A stretch of 64,000 nucleotides of DNA from Clarkia xantiana subsp. parviflora. Its lineage: Eukaryota > Streptophyta > Magnoliopsida > Myrtales > Onagraceae. Below, one piece after another: positions 46,365 to 57,164 of this stretch. Each line of letters begins with the position of its first letter. Position 1 is the stretch's first letter. Where the stretch lies: contig JAPTYO010000003.1 of assembly GCA_036873135.1 (NCBI GenBank), positions 29,578,763-29,642,762 on the forward strand, written 5' to 3'. The notes under the pieces are model-generated. The model saw only the letters and a list, made by a program, of their open reading frames with translations. It had not been told where the DNA came from and did not search any database. The translations under genes and the position numbers were made by a program.

Positions 46365-48710
46365 ATGAGTAAGTCTGTCACCCCTTTATCGCAGACTCCC
46401 TTTACTTCCGATATAGAGGATGACTTGGACGTTGGTCCGGTTTTACCGGTAGATAGTGTTTTGGATACTGACGGGGGTGTAGCTGGTGGGGTATCTCCTC
46501 CTGGAGAGATTGAGGCATTGGTTGAGTATCATACTAACCGCCTGGATAGATCCTTGTTCGCTTTGTATGCTAGCGCTTCAGGGCTTGATGCTTGCACCGA
46601 GGCCTTTTACCCTTTCGAGGTACTTCCTGATAGTAGTCTAGGGGATGCTACTCCTCCACCCGCGGACTTATCTGTCGTGTACACATCACACGTTAGGGAG
46701 GGTTTGCGGTTTCCGTACTGCTCTGATTTGGTTGATCTTTGTAGTGGTTATGGAATTTCCCCTTTAGATCTTACGCCTAACGGGATTCGAGTATGGACTT
46801 GCTTCAGAGTGTTGCTTCATCAGCAGTCCTGGTGTTACTCTCGCACTCTCTTTCGTTGTTTTTACCAGCTTAGGAGTTCAGATTCAGCGGGCTTGTGTGG
46901 CGTGAGAGTTCGTTGGCCGAACTTACAAGGCGACGGTTTTGAAGAACTTGGGCTTGGAGAAGCCAAGTGGGATCCTAGCTATCGACTGGTCGCTACTGCG
47001 GATCGGTCTGCTGATCACTGGAAGCATCATTATTTCTTTGTTCATGATGCGGGGACGACTTGGGATGTTGAGTATATTCAGAAGTTTGATCCTGCACCTA
47101 CTTTTCGGGAGCTTTCGCTTTCGGATAAAGAAGTGATAAAACAGATATACCGTTGTCAACAATCGCGCAGCTTCACTTGCTCACTGCGTGCGTCTGATCA
47201 GGAATTGATTGATGCAGGGATCCATGTGCTCCCTTCTGCAGCTTCGGTATGTTTGATCATTTTTGTAACTTTTTCCGTGTTGTACTGTAGGTTGGTTTGA
47301 CGGAAAAAGCTCGTCTTTGCAGACGGCTGCCGCTCGTAAGATTGCTTCTAGCGGGAGGATTGTTACCCCTCTCGTTTCCGGAGTATCAGCGACTTCTGGA
47401 CGTGGTGCAGGTAAATAGCTTCCTGAAGGAGCAATCTTTTATTTTGTTGATCGGGTTGTGACTTTTTGTTATTTGCAGGTCGCACAGCGCTAGTCACTGA
47501 TCGCGTCGTTGCTGCGCCAAACTCTTCTAAACGGTCCACCGCCGGGACGCGTTCTTCGAGTGGTTCAAAGCGTCCGAAGACTACTGCGACCGTCCCAACT
47601 CCTTCCTGCCATAAAGGGAAGGGGATTGGTAGTAGCGAGGATGTGTTGGCTGCCCCCCGCTCGAAGGAGCGGTCCGAGGTGGAGCGTTCTCATCCTTCTG
47701 GTATAAGCTGAACATTTTATTTTATATCCTTATATGCTTTATACTTGGTTTTTTGTATAACGTTGCCTGTTTTCCAAGTAGCGATCCGACCGCTTGGGCG
47801 TGCAGATTTGCTTCGTCCTTTGGATGGAGATATTTTAGATGGTAAGTGGATGCCATACGTGACGGGAGGTGTTACTTTTCCCAAGGATTCCCAGATGAGC
47901 ATGCCTGAAATCGGCGTGCGTGTTCTTAGACGCTCCATTCCTCCTGGAGATCGAGTTGTCCGGCCCTCGGGCGACGAGGAGGCGCGGGCATTTGTTGAGA
48001 GGTCACTGTCTGGATTTGCTCCAGTGAGTATCTCTTTATTTTCCTTTACTGTGTTCGTTGCCCCCGAATATATATGTTTATTGTATCTTTATTCTCAGGT
48101 TGTTTCCGACATGGTACATATGGCCTCTTTCATGTTAGAGCTTGTTCAGGAGAACCGTGCCATTGCTGACAGAGCTGCCGCTTTGTCTAAAGAGCTTCAG
48201 GGGGCCAAAGATGAAGTGCGTCGTCTTTCCTTGAAGAAGACGGATTTTGATGCTCGTTATGAGGCTGATCATGCTAACGTTATTCAGCTTGAATCCGAGA
48301 ATGCCGCCATTGAGAAGGTGATTTCGGATAACGTAGGCAAGCACAAGGCTGCCTGTCGGGAGGTTCGAGAGGTAGAGATGAAGGCTGGAATTGAAGAAGG
48401 ACTTAGCAAGTTCTCCTCTACTCCTGGATTTGATAGTGCAGTTACTACTGCTGCTACAGCGAAGGCCATTCCTATGCTCAGCGAGTTTGCCGAGGATTTT
48501 ATTCGTAGAGTGAATATTCTTGCTCCTGGCTTTCCCTTTGACAGGTTGGGGCCATATGCGGAGTCTGCTGTTAGGCAAGTGGCCGAGCTTCGTCGCCTAG
48601 ATGCTGCAACATCTGATTTTGCGTTTTTGTTTGGAGAAGATGGTGGCGGCACTAGCGTGCAACATTTGCCTGTTCCACTTAGCCCTGACAGGGATGATGG
48701 ACTTCTTTGA
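46365..48710 (+). CDS. Antisense ORF of the Tat-like element (Transposase_28-like, spliced)
   Basis: It lies opposite to gag, between the pol-less gap and the 3' LTR. Exons 46365-47246, 47323-47410, 47479-47700, 47782-48023 and 48099-48710 have GT-AG borders and join in frame to 681 residues. Exon 1 holds a region (EGLRFPYCSDLVDLCSGYGI, LTPNGIRVWTCFRVLL) like the 'putative gypsy-type transposon' family, as far as I can judge by eye. The middle is Ser/Thr-rich with a basic GSKRPKT possible nuclear signal. Exon 5 encodes a probable coiled coil (about 500-570: ENRAIADRAAALSKELQGAK) and a conserved-looking tail. Antisense ORFs at this place are known in Tat-lineage elements; their function is unknown. 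Splicing is predicted, not shown. Confidence 0.75.
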
Positions 48711-50546
48711 TTTGTGTTGTTTTTTCGACGTTGCTGAACTCATATATGAGCTAGCTTTGCCCCCGGCTTCTATGTTTTAGAGATTTGTTCGCTTGGAACT
48801 ATGTCGTATGAACCTGTTTTAAACACAATAATTTGCATGATAACTTGTTAGTAATATTTCATACCGTTATCACCTACTGTGTTTGCTGAATGTGGATGAC
48901 TAGTGTTGTAAACATAGTCCCCTGCAGGTGTGACTGATAGCCACCTCCTGATTGATAAGTCGAGAAGTTATCCTGATTTGTTGCATGATGCATTACGCAT
49001 ATCGCCTTTCTTTCTTGGATAGCTTGTTACTATATATGTTTTGGCCTGCCAGCATGTATCGATCCCCGCTGGGGAGGTATACATGAAAATACTATTTGAT
49101 GGGTGTAATCTTGGCTAAGCAAGATACATAGTTTATACCGTCTCTTAGTTCCACTCTAAGGCGACGTTGTACAAGACTCGACTTGTATGTTTTATGAGTT
49201 TTAAACAGGGTGCGCACCTGCCAGCGTGTATCATCCCGCGTTGGGGAAGCATACGTTAAAACTGTATAGCATTTGGGAAGGAATTTTGCAAACCTTAAAA
49301 GGTGTGTTGGTAATATACTTAGGAAAAAATATTTTGACATTGACCATACTACATCCCAACAATCGTGTAGATAAAATTTTTATAAATGAGTTTGATATAT
49401 GAATCATTTTGTAAATAATTTGGCAAAATATTTGGGAAAAATGTTTGTGATACATGATTCCTGCGTCCAGGGACCATGTAGCACTTTTTGAGAGTATGAA
49501 ATGTGATGTGTGTTTTCTGCGTCCAGGAATCACACATCACAGTTTTGGAATTTTGTAGAGCGGGATTGTCGTCTTAGTAAGAGGACTTCCGCTTATAAAG
49601 AGTGAACCCTAAATAGGATATACACGTATAGAGCGAATCCTAGACAGGATATACGCATATAGAGTGAATCCTAAACAGGATATACACATATAGAGTGAAT
49701 CTTAAACAGGATATACACATATAGAGTGAATCCTAAACAGGATATACACATATAGGGTGAATCCTAAACAGGATATACACATATAGAGTGAATCCTAAAC
49801 AGGATATGCACATATAGAGTGAATCCTAAACAGGATATGCACATATAGAGTGAATCCTAAACAGGATATACACATATAGAGTGAATCCTAAACAGGATAT
49901 ACACATAGGCGTGAGGTGGTTGTCTAAACAGAGAACCTCCGTCACTTGAGGGGTGATCAGCCCCGTATGCCCATCCTGTTCCAAATCCAGGGGATGGCTA
50001 TGGACATGGGGATTTGCTTCTAACCAGGGATGTCCCAACATGCCATTAAGATAAGTAAACATGGGGATTGTCTTTTTAGGAAAGAGGTTACCTCAACATG
50101 TTATTTTGATGATAAGCCTTGGCGTTATTCCAAAGTGTTGTACTTAGTTGACGTCCTGAATAGCCGTCATTTTAATAATAGGTCTTGGTGTTAATTCGAG
50201 ACATTGCTTGTAGTTGACGTCCTTCTAGAGGTAGACGCCTATGTTATGAATGGAGAAATAAACTCCTTGTTGATGTAGACAATAGATATGTTGGTGTTGA
50301 TAAGCGTTCTCATAACGCGTAATAGATTTTTCTTGCACATGGATAGTTTCTTGGATTATTGAAGTAGATAGTATGCGCGTAGTTTTGTTGTTTCGCGTTT
50401 AAAACAGCGTGCAAGAGATAAGTATGTACCTACAAACGTAGATTGGTTTTATTAGATACTTGAGCGTATTTACATTGATTATACTAGGGATAGTAGGAAT
50501 GCGCAAAGTAATCTAGAAAAGAGTTGTTTCTCCCATTTCGTCATGG
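48711..50546. other. Pol-less interval of the Tat-like element
   Basis: Between the gag stop and the antisense ORF stop, where Tat elements carry reverse transcriptase, RNase H and integrase. I see only short frames with no YxDD, DDE or zinc-finger motif. Apart from the 31-bp array it has paired short repeats (CCAGCATGTATCGAT and CCAGCGTGTATCAT, near 49050 and 49220; GCGTCCAGG near 49463 and 49519). pol looks replaced rather than mutated. Confidence 0.7.
49599..49908. repeat. 31-bp tandem repeat, ten copies
   Basis: Units of the form GTGAATCCTAAACAGGATAT plus ACACATATAGA, period 31 bp, from about 49599 to 49908. First units are more diverged, the last ones nearly identical. Each unit contains TCCTaaacAGGA, a small inverted repeat. 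Confidence 0.9.
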
Positions 50547-53500
50547 CTAGTTTGATGATGATGTCGCGTAGTTGGTAGCGCCAAATCGCCTTAGTACACC
50601 CTGCCTGATGCATTCTTCGATTTCCCAGTTTAATGGTGGACACATGTTTGTGTTGTGCCCCCAGGTTTTATGGTATTTGCACCATTCTTTGATGTTGTTG
50701 CCCAAGAAAGCTGTCTCCGAGGCAAGCGGACTTGGGAGCTTGTTCTCTAGCAGGTTGACGTAAATGTCTTCTGCCACCGTGTTTAGCGGTGTGAAGATGT
50801 TGTTGATACCAAAGCTTGCGTCTTCCTGATTGTTCGTTTCTGCTCGAACACCTTTGTCCCAACTGAGGGGTGTACCCCTCCTCAGTTCTTGCTCGCAAGA
50901 GATTGCTGTCTCAAGCTTTTCCTTTAAATCCGCCATGGTCCTTGTTGTTTGCCATCCGTGAGTTCGTCCAAAGAAAAGGAAAGATCTTGCGTTCATATTT
51001 GCATAGAACACGCTTATCACATCTTCTCTTGTTGCTTTCGCGTTTGAGGCGTTGGAGGCGAATTTGATGAAGTATTCCCAGATTGGCTCGTCTTCCCCCT
51101 GCTGAACGAGCCAAATCTGTTGCCATGGTGATAACTGGATGCTTTCTTGCGGTTTCCAGATCGTAATGGCTTGTTCCATTGGTTGCTTCTTTCTTTCGTC
51201 AACCACTTTCTGCCGTTTGAAGGAGTTTACCATGGCCACATGGTATTGGTGCTTTGCTCTCAAGGCGTTAACGTAACAACGCCTTGCGGTTATTTGATCG
51301 CCCAGCACTTCTCCAATTCCATGCTCTGTGGGGAATTTCATCTTTTGGTGGACGGTGGAGGGCACGATCACATAGGGATTGATCGTTGTTCGTCCCAAGA
51401 TTCCGTTGTAGGCTCCGAGGGATTCTACCACTACAAAAGTGACGTTTATATGCAATGCTTTCCATCCCTGGCCAAGAACGACCGGAAGTGTAATTGTGCC
51501 CAATGGTTGTGTAGCTGCTCCCGCGAAGCTAACTAATGAGAAAGTACCCGCAGACAAGTCCCTGACAGACTTCCCTAGTTGCTCCAGAACTCTGATATGT
51601 AGAATGTCAGCAGAACTTCCGCCATCCACCAGAATTCTTTTTACATCGTACCCGTCAATGTCCATGGTAATGACTAAAGCATCATCGTGGGGATAAACGA
51701 TATGCTTCAAGTCCTCCCTGGAGAATTGGATGACTGCATCTTCTTGTTCGGGCTGCTTGCGCTTTCCGTATTTTGGCAGTGTTGCTGCTTGGGATGCATA
51801 GACGTCCCGGGCATTGGATATGTGTCCTCCGGCGGCAGGTCCTCCATGTATCACATTTATTACTCCTCGCTTGGCTGGCGGAGGGTTGTCATGGGCTTTC
51901 TCCTTTCCTTTGTTTGATCTTCTTGACGACTCTGGTTGAGTCTTTTTTGAGGGGCTGTCGCCTTGGTCCACGAATTGCTTTAACTCGCCCTTGAGGACGA
52001 AGTTATTGACTCGAAAGCGAAGACTGACGCAGCTGTCGGTTTCATGACCGAAGACTTCGTGGTTTTCACACCACTTGTCTTTATCTTTTCCCAGTGGGCC
52101 TTTCCGGAAATTGTTCGGCTCCCTCCACATATTTGCGTTTTTCATTTCTCTCAAAATCACCGACAGCGGGGCGTTCAGAGGGATGCAATCGGCGAGATTT
52201 ATTTCTTTAGGCTTCTGCAAATCCCCTTGGAAAGGTCTTTTTGGCTGGGGTTGCCAATGTTTTCCTTGGTTGCCTGGGTGTGGCTTTGGTTGGTATTGTT
52301 TTGGAGTGTCTTTCGCCTTAGCTGCAGCAATTTTCGCTTTATTCTGGCTTCTGAATCTCTCCAGGTCTATATACTCCTTTACTCTCGCGGCCAGTTCTTC
52401 CATGGACTCCGCCGGACGCTTGGCCATCTTTTCTGCTAAGGCGTTGCCTCTTCGGCCAAGGTTTCGGATGAATGCCCGAACAATTTCTCCTTCGGTCAGG
52501 TTTCCTTGAATGTCTGAAATGTTCTGATTGAAGCGGACGTAATAGTCTGCAAGGGACTCCTCATTCTGCTGTTGGACATCGTCCAGGGCGTTGGCCCCTT
52601 TCAACAGTGTGCGCTCGCCCATGAATCGCTGGATGAATTTGGCCTTTAGATCTGCCCATGAAGTGATGCTTCCACAAGGCAGTGAGAAGAACCAGTGTGC
52701 TGCAGATCCGGCAAGAGTTTGTGAAAACGTCATTGCGAAATGATGCGGGTTCTTTGTTCTGCCTAGCAGGGAGGCCTCGTGCTTTTGCACGTGTTCAATT
52801 GGGTCTCCTTTTCCCCGGTAGGAGTCGCCTCCAATTCGATACAGTGCGTCTGGGACGCGACTGTCTACTAGGTGGTCAGCAAATGGATGTGATGCCCTTT
52901 CTTCGAGAGCATGCATGCCCTTCATTTTTGCCTCTTTCATTTTCTTCTCTACCAGCTCCTCTAACATTGCTGCTGTAAATCCCTTTACCGGTTCAGCATA
53001 ATCTGTTGAAGGTTTTGGCTGACCATTGTTTCGATGGATGTCAGACTGATCCCTACTTGTGGCCTGATAAGGATCGTCTCTTGCTGGTTGCTGCGGGTGG
53101 TAGAACGGGGGTTGCCTTTCGTTCCGCCATTGCTGAGCTCCTTGGAAAGGAGTATATGACCGTACTGGTTCATATCTTGCTTGTTGATTACCACCCTGGA
53201 AGGGATTTCCATAGCGAATGGTGTCTTGCGACGTCTCCATTGCTGGTGCAGTATACTGTTGGTTGCTTGGAGGTGGCTGAGCTTCATATCCTTGGTTTTT
53301 GAGATATTCGCGGAGTGCAAATAACTCTTCCAGCGCAGCCATCATTGCTGGAGTAATGGTGGGCATTGGGTGTGCCCCCGCTCTCTGCTCACCCTGAGGC
53401 ATTTCTGTCTGAGACTCTTCTCCATGTGTTTGTGGCTCGAAACCAGGCGGATACGCGTGGTGTTTGTCTTTTGGCTCTCTGTACTGTGCGTTGGGCACAG

Positions 53501-53675
53501 TGTTGGTTGGTATGGATGAAGCTACGGAAGTAGCTCTCGGGATGTGGGAGGGTCCCGACTGGCTCCCAGCTGGAGCTTGGCATCCCGCCTTTTTGTTCGC
53601 CGGTGACTTCCTGGGGCGCCCGGGCCTTTTTCTTGGGTTTTTGACCTCCTCGGGAGGGTTGTGATCACTTGCCAT
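50547..53675 (-). CDS. Gag-protease polyprotein with a second Gag-like C-terminal module
   Basis: 1042 residues from ATG 53675 (MASDHNPPEE), the first ATG after the primer-binding site. A longer frame from 53804 would read through LTR and PBS and is not used. A basic Pro/Gln-rich N-terminus leads to a Retrotrans_gag domain at about 290-450 (ASLLGRTKNPHHFAMTFSQ, ESLADYYVRFNQ) that builds the particle. WCENHEVFGHETDSC at 535 is a zinc-binding CHHC. An aspartic protease follows (VDGGSSADIL, catalytic Asp 684; YNGILGRTTINPY). Where reverse transcriptase should begin, the frame continues into a second Gag-like half: LVQQGEDEPIWEYFIKF, TMADLKEKLETAI, then EWCKYHKTWGHNTNMC at 997 and IEECIRQGVLRRF. 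No stop interrupts the ORF. Confidence 0.88.
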   Translation of the reverse strand: MASDHNPPEEVKNPRKRPGRPRKSPANKKAGCQAPAGSQSGPSHIPRATSVASSIPTNTVPNAQYREPKDKHHAYPPGFEPQTHGEESQTEMPQGEQRAGAHPMPTITPAMMAALEELFALREYLKNQGYEAQPPPSNQQYTAPAMETSQDTIRYGNPFQGGNQQARYEPVRSYTPFQGAQQWRNERQPPFYHPQQPARDDPYQATSRDQSDIHRNNGQPKPSTDYAEPVKGFTAAMLEELVEKKMKEAKMKGMHALEERASHPFADHLVDSRVPDALYRIGGDSYRGKGDPIEHVQKHEASLLGRTKNPHHFAMTFSQTLAGSAAHWFFSLPCGSITSWADLKAKFIQRFMGERTLLKGANALDDVQQQNEESLADYYVRFNQNISDIQGNLTEGEIVRAFIRNLGRRGNALAEKMAKRPAESMEELAARVKEYIDLERFRSQNKAKIAAAKAKDTPKQYQPKPHPGNQGKHWQPQPKRPFQGDLQKPKEINLADCIPLNAPLSVILREMKNANMWREPNNFRKGPLGKDKDKWCENHEVFGHETDSCVSLRFRVNNFVLKGELKQFVDQGDSPSKKTQPESSRRSNKGKEKAHDNPPPAKRGVINVIHGGPAAGGHISNARDVYASQAATLPKYGKRKQPEQEDAVIQFSREDLKHIVYPHDDALVITMDIDGYDVKRILVDGGSSADILHIRVLEQLGKSVRDLSAGTFSLVSFAGAATQPLGTITLPVVLGQGWKALHINVTFVVVESLGAYNGILGRTTINPYVIVPSTVHQKMKFPTEHGIGEVLGDQITARRCYVNALRAKHQYHVAMVNSFKRQKVVDERKKQPMEQAITIWKPQESIQLSPWQQIWLVQQGEDEPIWEYFIKFASNASNAKATREDVISVFYANMNARSFLFFGRTHGWQTTRTMADLKEKLETAISCEQELRRGTPLSWDKGVRAETNNQEDASFGINNIFTPLNTVAEDIYVNLLENKLPSPLASETAFLGNNIKEWCKYHKTWGHNTNMCPPLNWEIEECIRQGVLRRFGATNYATSSSN

Positions 53676-53692
53676 GGTTTCTGTAACTTTTT

Positions 53693-53716
53693 GTTCGAAT
53701 CGTGCAGACGGCGCCA
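53693..53716 (-). other. Primer-binding site of the Tat-like element
   Basis: One base inside the 5' LTR, the minus strand reads TGGCGCCGTCTGCACG and continues CGAAC-like. TGGCGCCGT is shared with plant Gypsy elements primed by tRNA-Asp. The further match GTTCGAATC on the plus strand looks like a tRNA T-arm, suggesting extended tRNA complementarity. Confidence 0.65.
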
Positions 53717-53717
53717 G

Positions 53718-54498
53718 TGTTGCGTCCGGGACGACTCGGGTCGCTAAGACGCGTCTGAGGTTGTGCGGGTTAGAACCCTTCTGTAGGAGGTTGTGACCCG
53801 GCAAGGCTGTGACCCGGTGACTCTGCGTCTCGAGCGTCGGATCCTGCGCAAGGGACCAATGCTAGCACGGAGAGGGGGGGTGGTGCTAGCGGAGCCCTCT
53901 CCGATGCTTAAGTTACTATAGTGGCAAAAGGGTAATTTTCTAGAGAGAGAAAGTTCTAGAGAGAAGTCAGAGCTCAAAATACCAAAGTTGGGCAAAATGA
54001 GAGTGTGTGAAAATGGGTGGTCAAGGTCTCCTATTTATAGGCTTCCTTGAGACCGGACCCGGTTTTAGAGCGGTTCGGCGACGGTTCAAGGAGACAAACG
54101 GGAACCGTCGTCCACATTGGTAATGCATGATCCTGACTTCTCTACACGTAACGGCGATCGCGGACACGGTAATCGCGGATACGACAATCGCGCAATACCC
54201 GTGGCGGAACCCGGACCTCGTCGAAATTAGGCGATTCGGCGAGGTCCGGATTACCGTGCGATCCGGACCTCCGGATTGCGCAACCCGGAGGTCCGGATTG
54301 CAAGCGATCCGGACCGGATTGCGTGCAATCCGGATGTCCGGATTGCAAGCAATCCGGATGTCCGGTCCGGTCACGCGTAAATGCGTTTCCGGACCGTTTT
54401 GACCCTTGGGAGACGTTTTTCGAGACGAGATGTAATTTTTGACGTGTTTGCGAGGTCCGAAGCGTAAATACGAACCCGAATTGGACATTTATCCATCA
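53718..54498 (-). repeat. 5' LTR of the Tat-like element (element orientation)
   Basis: 781 bp, TGTTGCG to ATCCATCA on the plus strand. A TATA-like CCTATAAATAGG on the minus strand (about 54030-54041) marks the probable promoter. It has the short version of the CCGGA array. Confidence 0.93.
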
Positions 54499-54503
54499 AT
54501 AAT

Positions 54504-55267
54504 GACACGAGAAAAAACAATTTTAATGTTTAAAATTAATTTTAGATAAATGTAAATACGTACATATTATGGTGCTACAAAACACAATTATTAATGAGTA
54601 AATTGGGATCATGTGTCTCTAAAAACGATATTTCTTTTTCGGTAATTATTAGTAATGAATCTTTAATTTTGTCATCAATCAGTTTTTTTTTGGCAATACA
54701 TCAATCAGTTTAGTTAGTCATGCATTTGAACCTTTTGTGATATTGTCATTATTCTATATGCACCAATAGACATGTCATATGTTTAATTATATGCTTTCGG
54801 CTGCAAGTTAATTAGTTAAGTTTAAATACCAGATACAACCTGATCACAGAAGCAAATATATGGACCAAGATATGAGGATTTATTAATGTCTAAATTATAT
54901 TTTTGTATCATTATATTTATCAAATATTAAATTAAATTTAGTTTTTACTATCTTTTTTAATATATTTTACTATCTTATTCATATTTTTTAAAGGCAAATG
55001 AGTAGCTTAAAATATATATATATCGACTAAGTTGAGTTTATTTTAAACTTCATTTCTCAGCCGTTAGATTAAGTACATTATGATCTTTGCTAAAAATCAT
55101 TTTTTCTCTCTACAAAATTTAATTCATTATTTCTTATAATCTAATGGAATAAAACTAAAAAGTAATATTTAGATAAATTCGATTTAATTTTAGTCGATCC
55201 GTGTATATATATATATATATATATATGACGACTGTTTTGGTATTGTAGACTATCTTTAGACTTTAAT

Positions 55268-55342
<75 letters not shown>

Positions 55343-57164
55343 CTAAATGAAGATATAGATAAATATAAAAGCCCCAATTAAATGAAGTTATTAAATTAGA
55401 AGGAGGAAACCAATTAGGAGAAGTAAACTCACCAAAGAAAATTGGTCAACACCAGATTATTTGATTACCTGCAACTACATCTATTTAAATTAAACTAATC
55501 ATAATTGATTAAGCTCTGACTATAACTATGCATTGCTATCGAAGTCAAGTCCCTGAGATCACAAACAAAATGAAGTTGACAAATTCTCAAATCTCCCGAC
55601 AGAAGTCCCAAAATTTCATATATTGTTTATTGTGGCCAAAACTTTAAAAAAAAAAAAAATTAGACACCAATTTGTCAAATTACATTTTACTAAGTACTAG
55701 AAAGATTTTAATCACTTGATAAAGATAAGTACTATTGTCTAAGCACCTAATCACTGTCTCAAATCGAGGGAATATTTTTAATTTATAGGTCTGGTTAATT
55801 TAACGAAGTTATATAATAACATAGCTAGTATACTTAAATCGATTAAATTTTGACAAACTATATGTTTTCTCAACCAACAAAATTCACTTACGTCAGGATA
55901 AGCCCTAAAAGTAAAACTTATATATTGATAGGTAAACCATAATCTTAAATATATTTATATACAAGTTGCCTCATTATGTAACAATATAGTTAACATACAC
56001 ATCACACCTGAGCTAATATTACTATTTTTTTTTTTTGGCCAAAAATATTACTATTTAATTGATACATAAAAATATAACTAGTTAGATACTGCATGTACAT
56101 GAATGACGAAAGTAAGATTCGTTTGTGATTTATTGCTATTTATTTATAATTTTATATATTAGGAAGAATATCCATACAAGCTTCCAATAAACTTGGGAAA
56201 AACTAAAGGCATTTGCCTTATTTATATGTCTAATGACTTAGTTTAAGAGGAAAAAATTAAGTTGAGTTTGGATGCATGGTATAGAATATAATATAATTAT
56301 ATACCCTCTAATCTATACGTTTTCTGATGGAGCATTTTTAAATAGAGTTCACTATTTAAAAAAATATAAAATATATCAAACTAGAGTAATAATTTAAAAA
56401 TGGTTCTTTCCTTAATTTTTTTTTAATTAACGTTATAATTTATTATATTAACACAATGTATATAATATATACACATTGCAGAAAATAGAACATTTTATTC
56501 TCTAATAGTATATATATAAAAGCTTCCAATAAACTTGGGAAAAACAAAAGGCATTTACCTTATATATATGTCTAATAACTTAGTTTAAGATGAAAAAAAT
56601 TAAGTTCCTGATGGAGCATTTTTAAATAGAGCTCACTAGTTTATTATTATTATTTTTTTATAATTATCAAAACTAGAAGAATAATTTAAAAATATTGCTT
56701 TCTTTAAAAAATTGTAAGTTTTATGATTAACGTTATAATTTATTATATTAACATTGTATATATATATATATATATATTATCTAGATATCGCAAAAAATAG
56801 AGCATTTATCCCCTAATAGTATATATATATATATATATATTTTGTCAAAAATAATATTGTTAATATGCATGACTCATGGATGATTTGATAAATACAAGGA
56901 AACAATTTCATTTATATATTTATTATATATATATTGTTTGTTTTGGTGAACTTGATATGCAGTTTGCACACAAAAAAAAATTGATATGTAGTGTTTCTAG
57001 GAAACCGCGATAGATGTTGTGTGTGAGCTCACCTTGTGGACTTCAGGGGTTTTGGTTAGTAAGAGATAAAGTATTTTAATTAGTACTAGGGTACATATAT
57101 ATGAAATATTTATTATATATTTTAATTTACATTATTAACACCTAGTGCATGTATTATTACTATA
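54504..57164. other. AT-rich intergenic DNA, no gene seen
   Basis: Very AT-rich. (TA)n tracts at 55203-55226 and 55270-55324 are followed by a T-run, and further TA tracts lie near 56758 and 56819. A tandem duplication (listed separately) is the only larger structure. No exon or RNA gene is recognised. Confidence 0.5.
56178..56861. repeat. 342-bp tandem duplication, diverged
   Basis: Two head-to-tail copies start AAGCTTCCAATAAACTTGGG at 56178 and 56520. Both run through CTGATGGAGCATTTTTAAATAG and end near CTAATAGTATATATATA. Divergence is moderate, with differing TA-repeat lengths. No coding sequence. Confidence 0.8.

Larger units (their letters stand above)
43488..54498 (-). mobile_element. 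Young non-autonomous Ty3/Gypsy (Tat-like) LTR element without pol
   Basis: An 11.0-kb element between exact 5-bp target duplications ATAAT (43483-43487 and 54499-54503). Oriented on the minus strand it reads: 5' LTR, primer-binding site, Gag-protease ORF, a 1.8-kb stretch without genes, an antisense spliced ORF, a minisatellite, a polypurine tract and the 3' LTR. The PBS TGGCGCCGT, the DGGSSAD protease and the antisense ORF near the 3' end fit the Tat lineage. I find no reverse transcriptase, RNase H or integrase. LTRs read the same outside one tandem array, so insertion is recent. Movement would need pol from a relative. Confidence 0.9.

Noticed and set aside
46365..48710. Antisense ORF as a captured host gene or independent host locus
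   Set aside because: It lies between the LTRs at the position where Tat-lineage elements carry antisense ORFs, and resembles transposon-associated families rather than a host gene.
53676..53804. 43-residue N-terminal extension of the Gag-protease frame
   Set aside because: It runs through the LTR end and the primer-binding site (TLAPSARFEQ is the PBS translated). The ATG at 53675 is the sensible start.
55141..55377. Minus-strand ORF with an Ile-Tyr repeat
   Set aside because: It is the translation of a (TA)n microsatellite.
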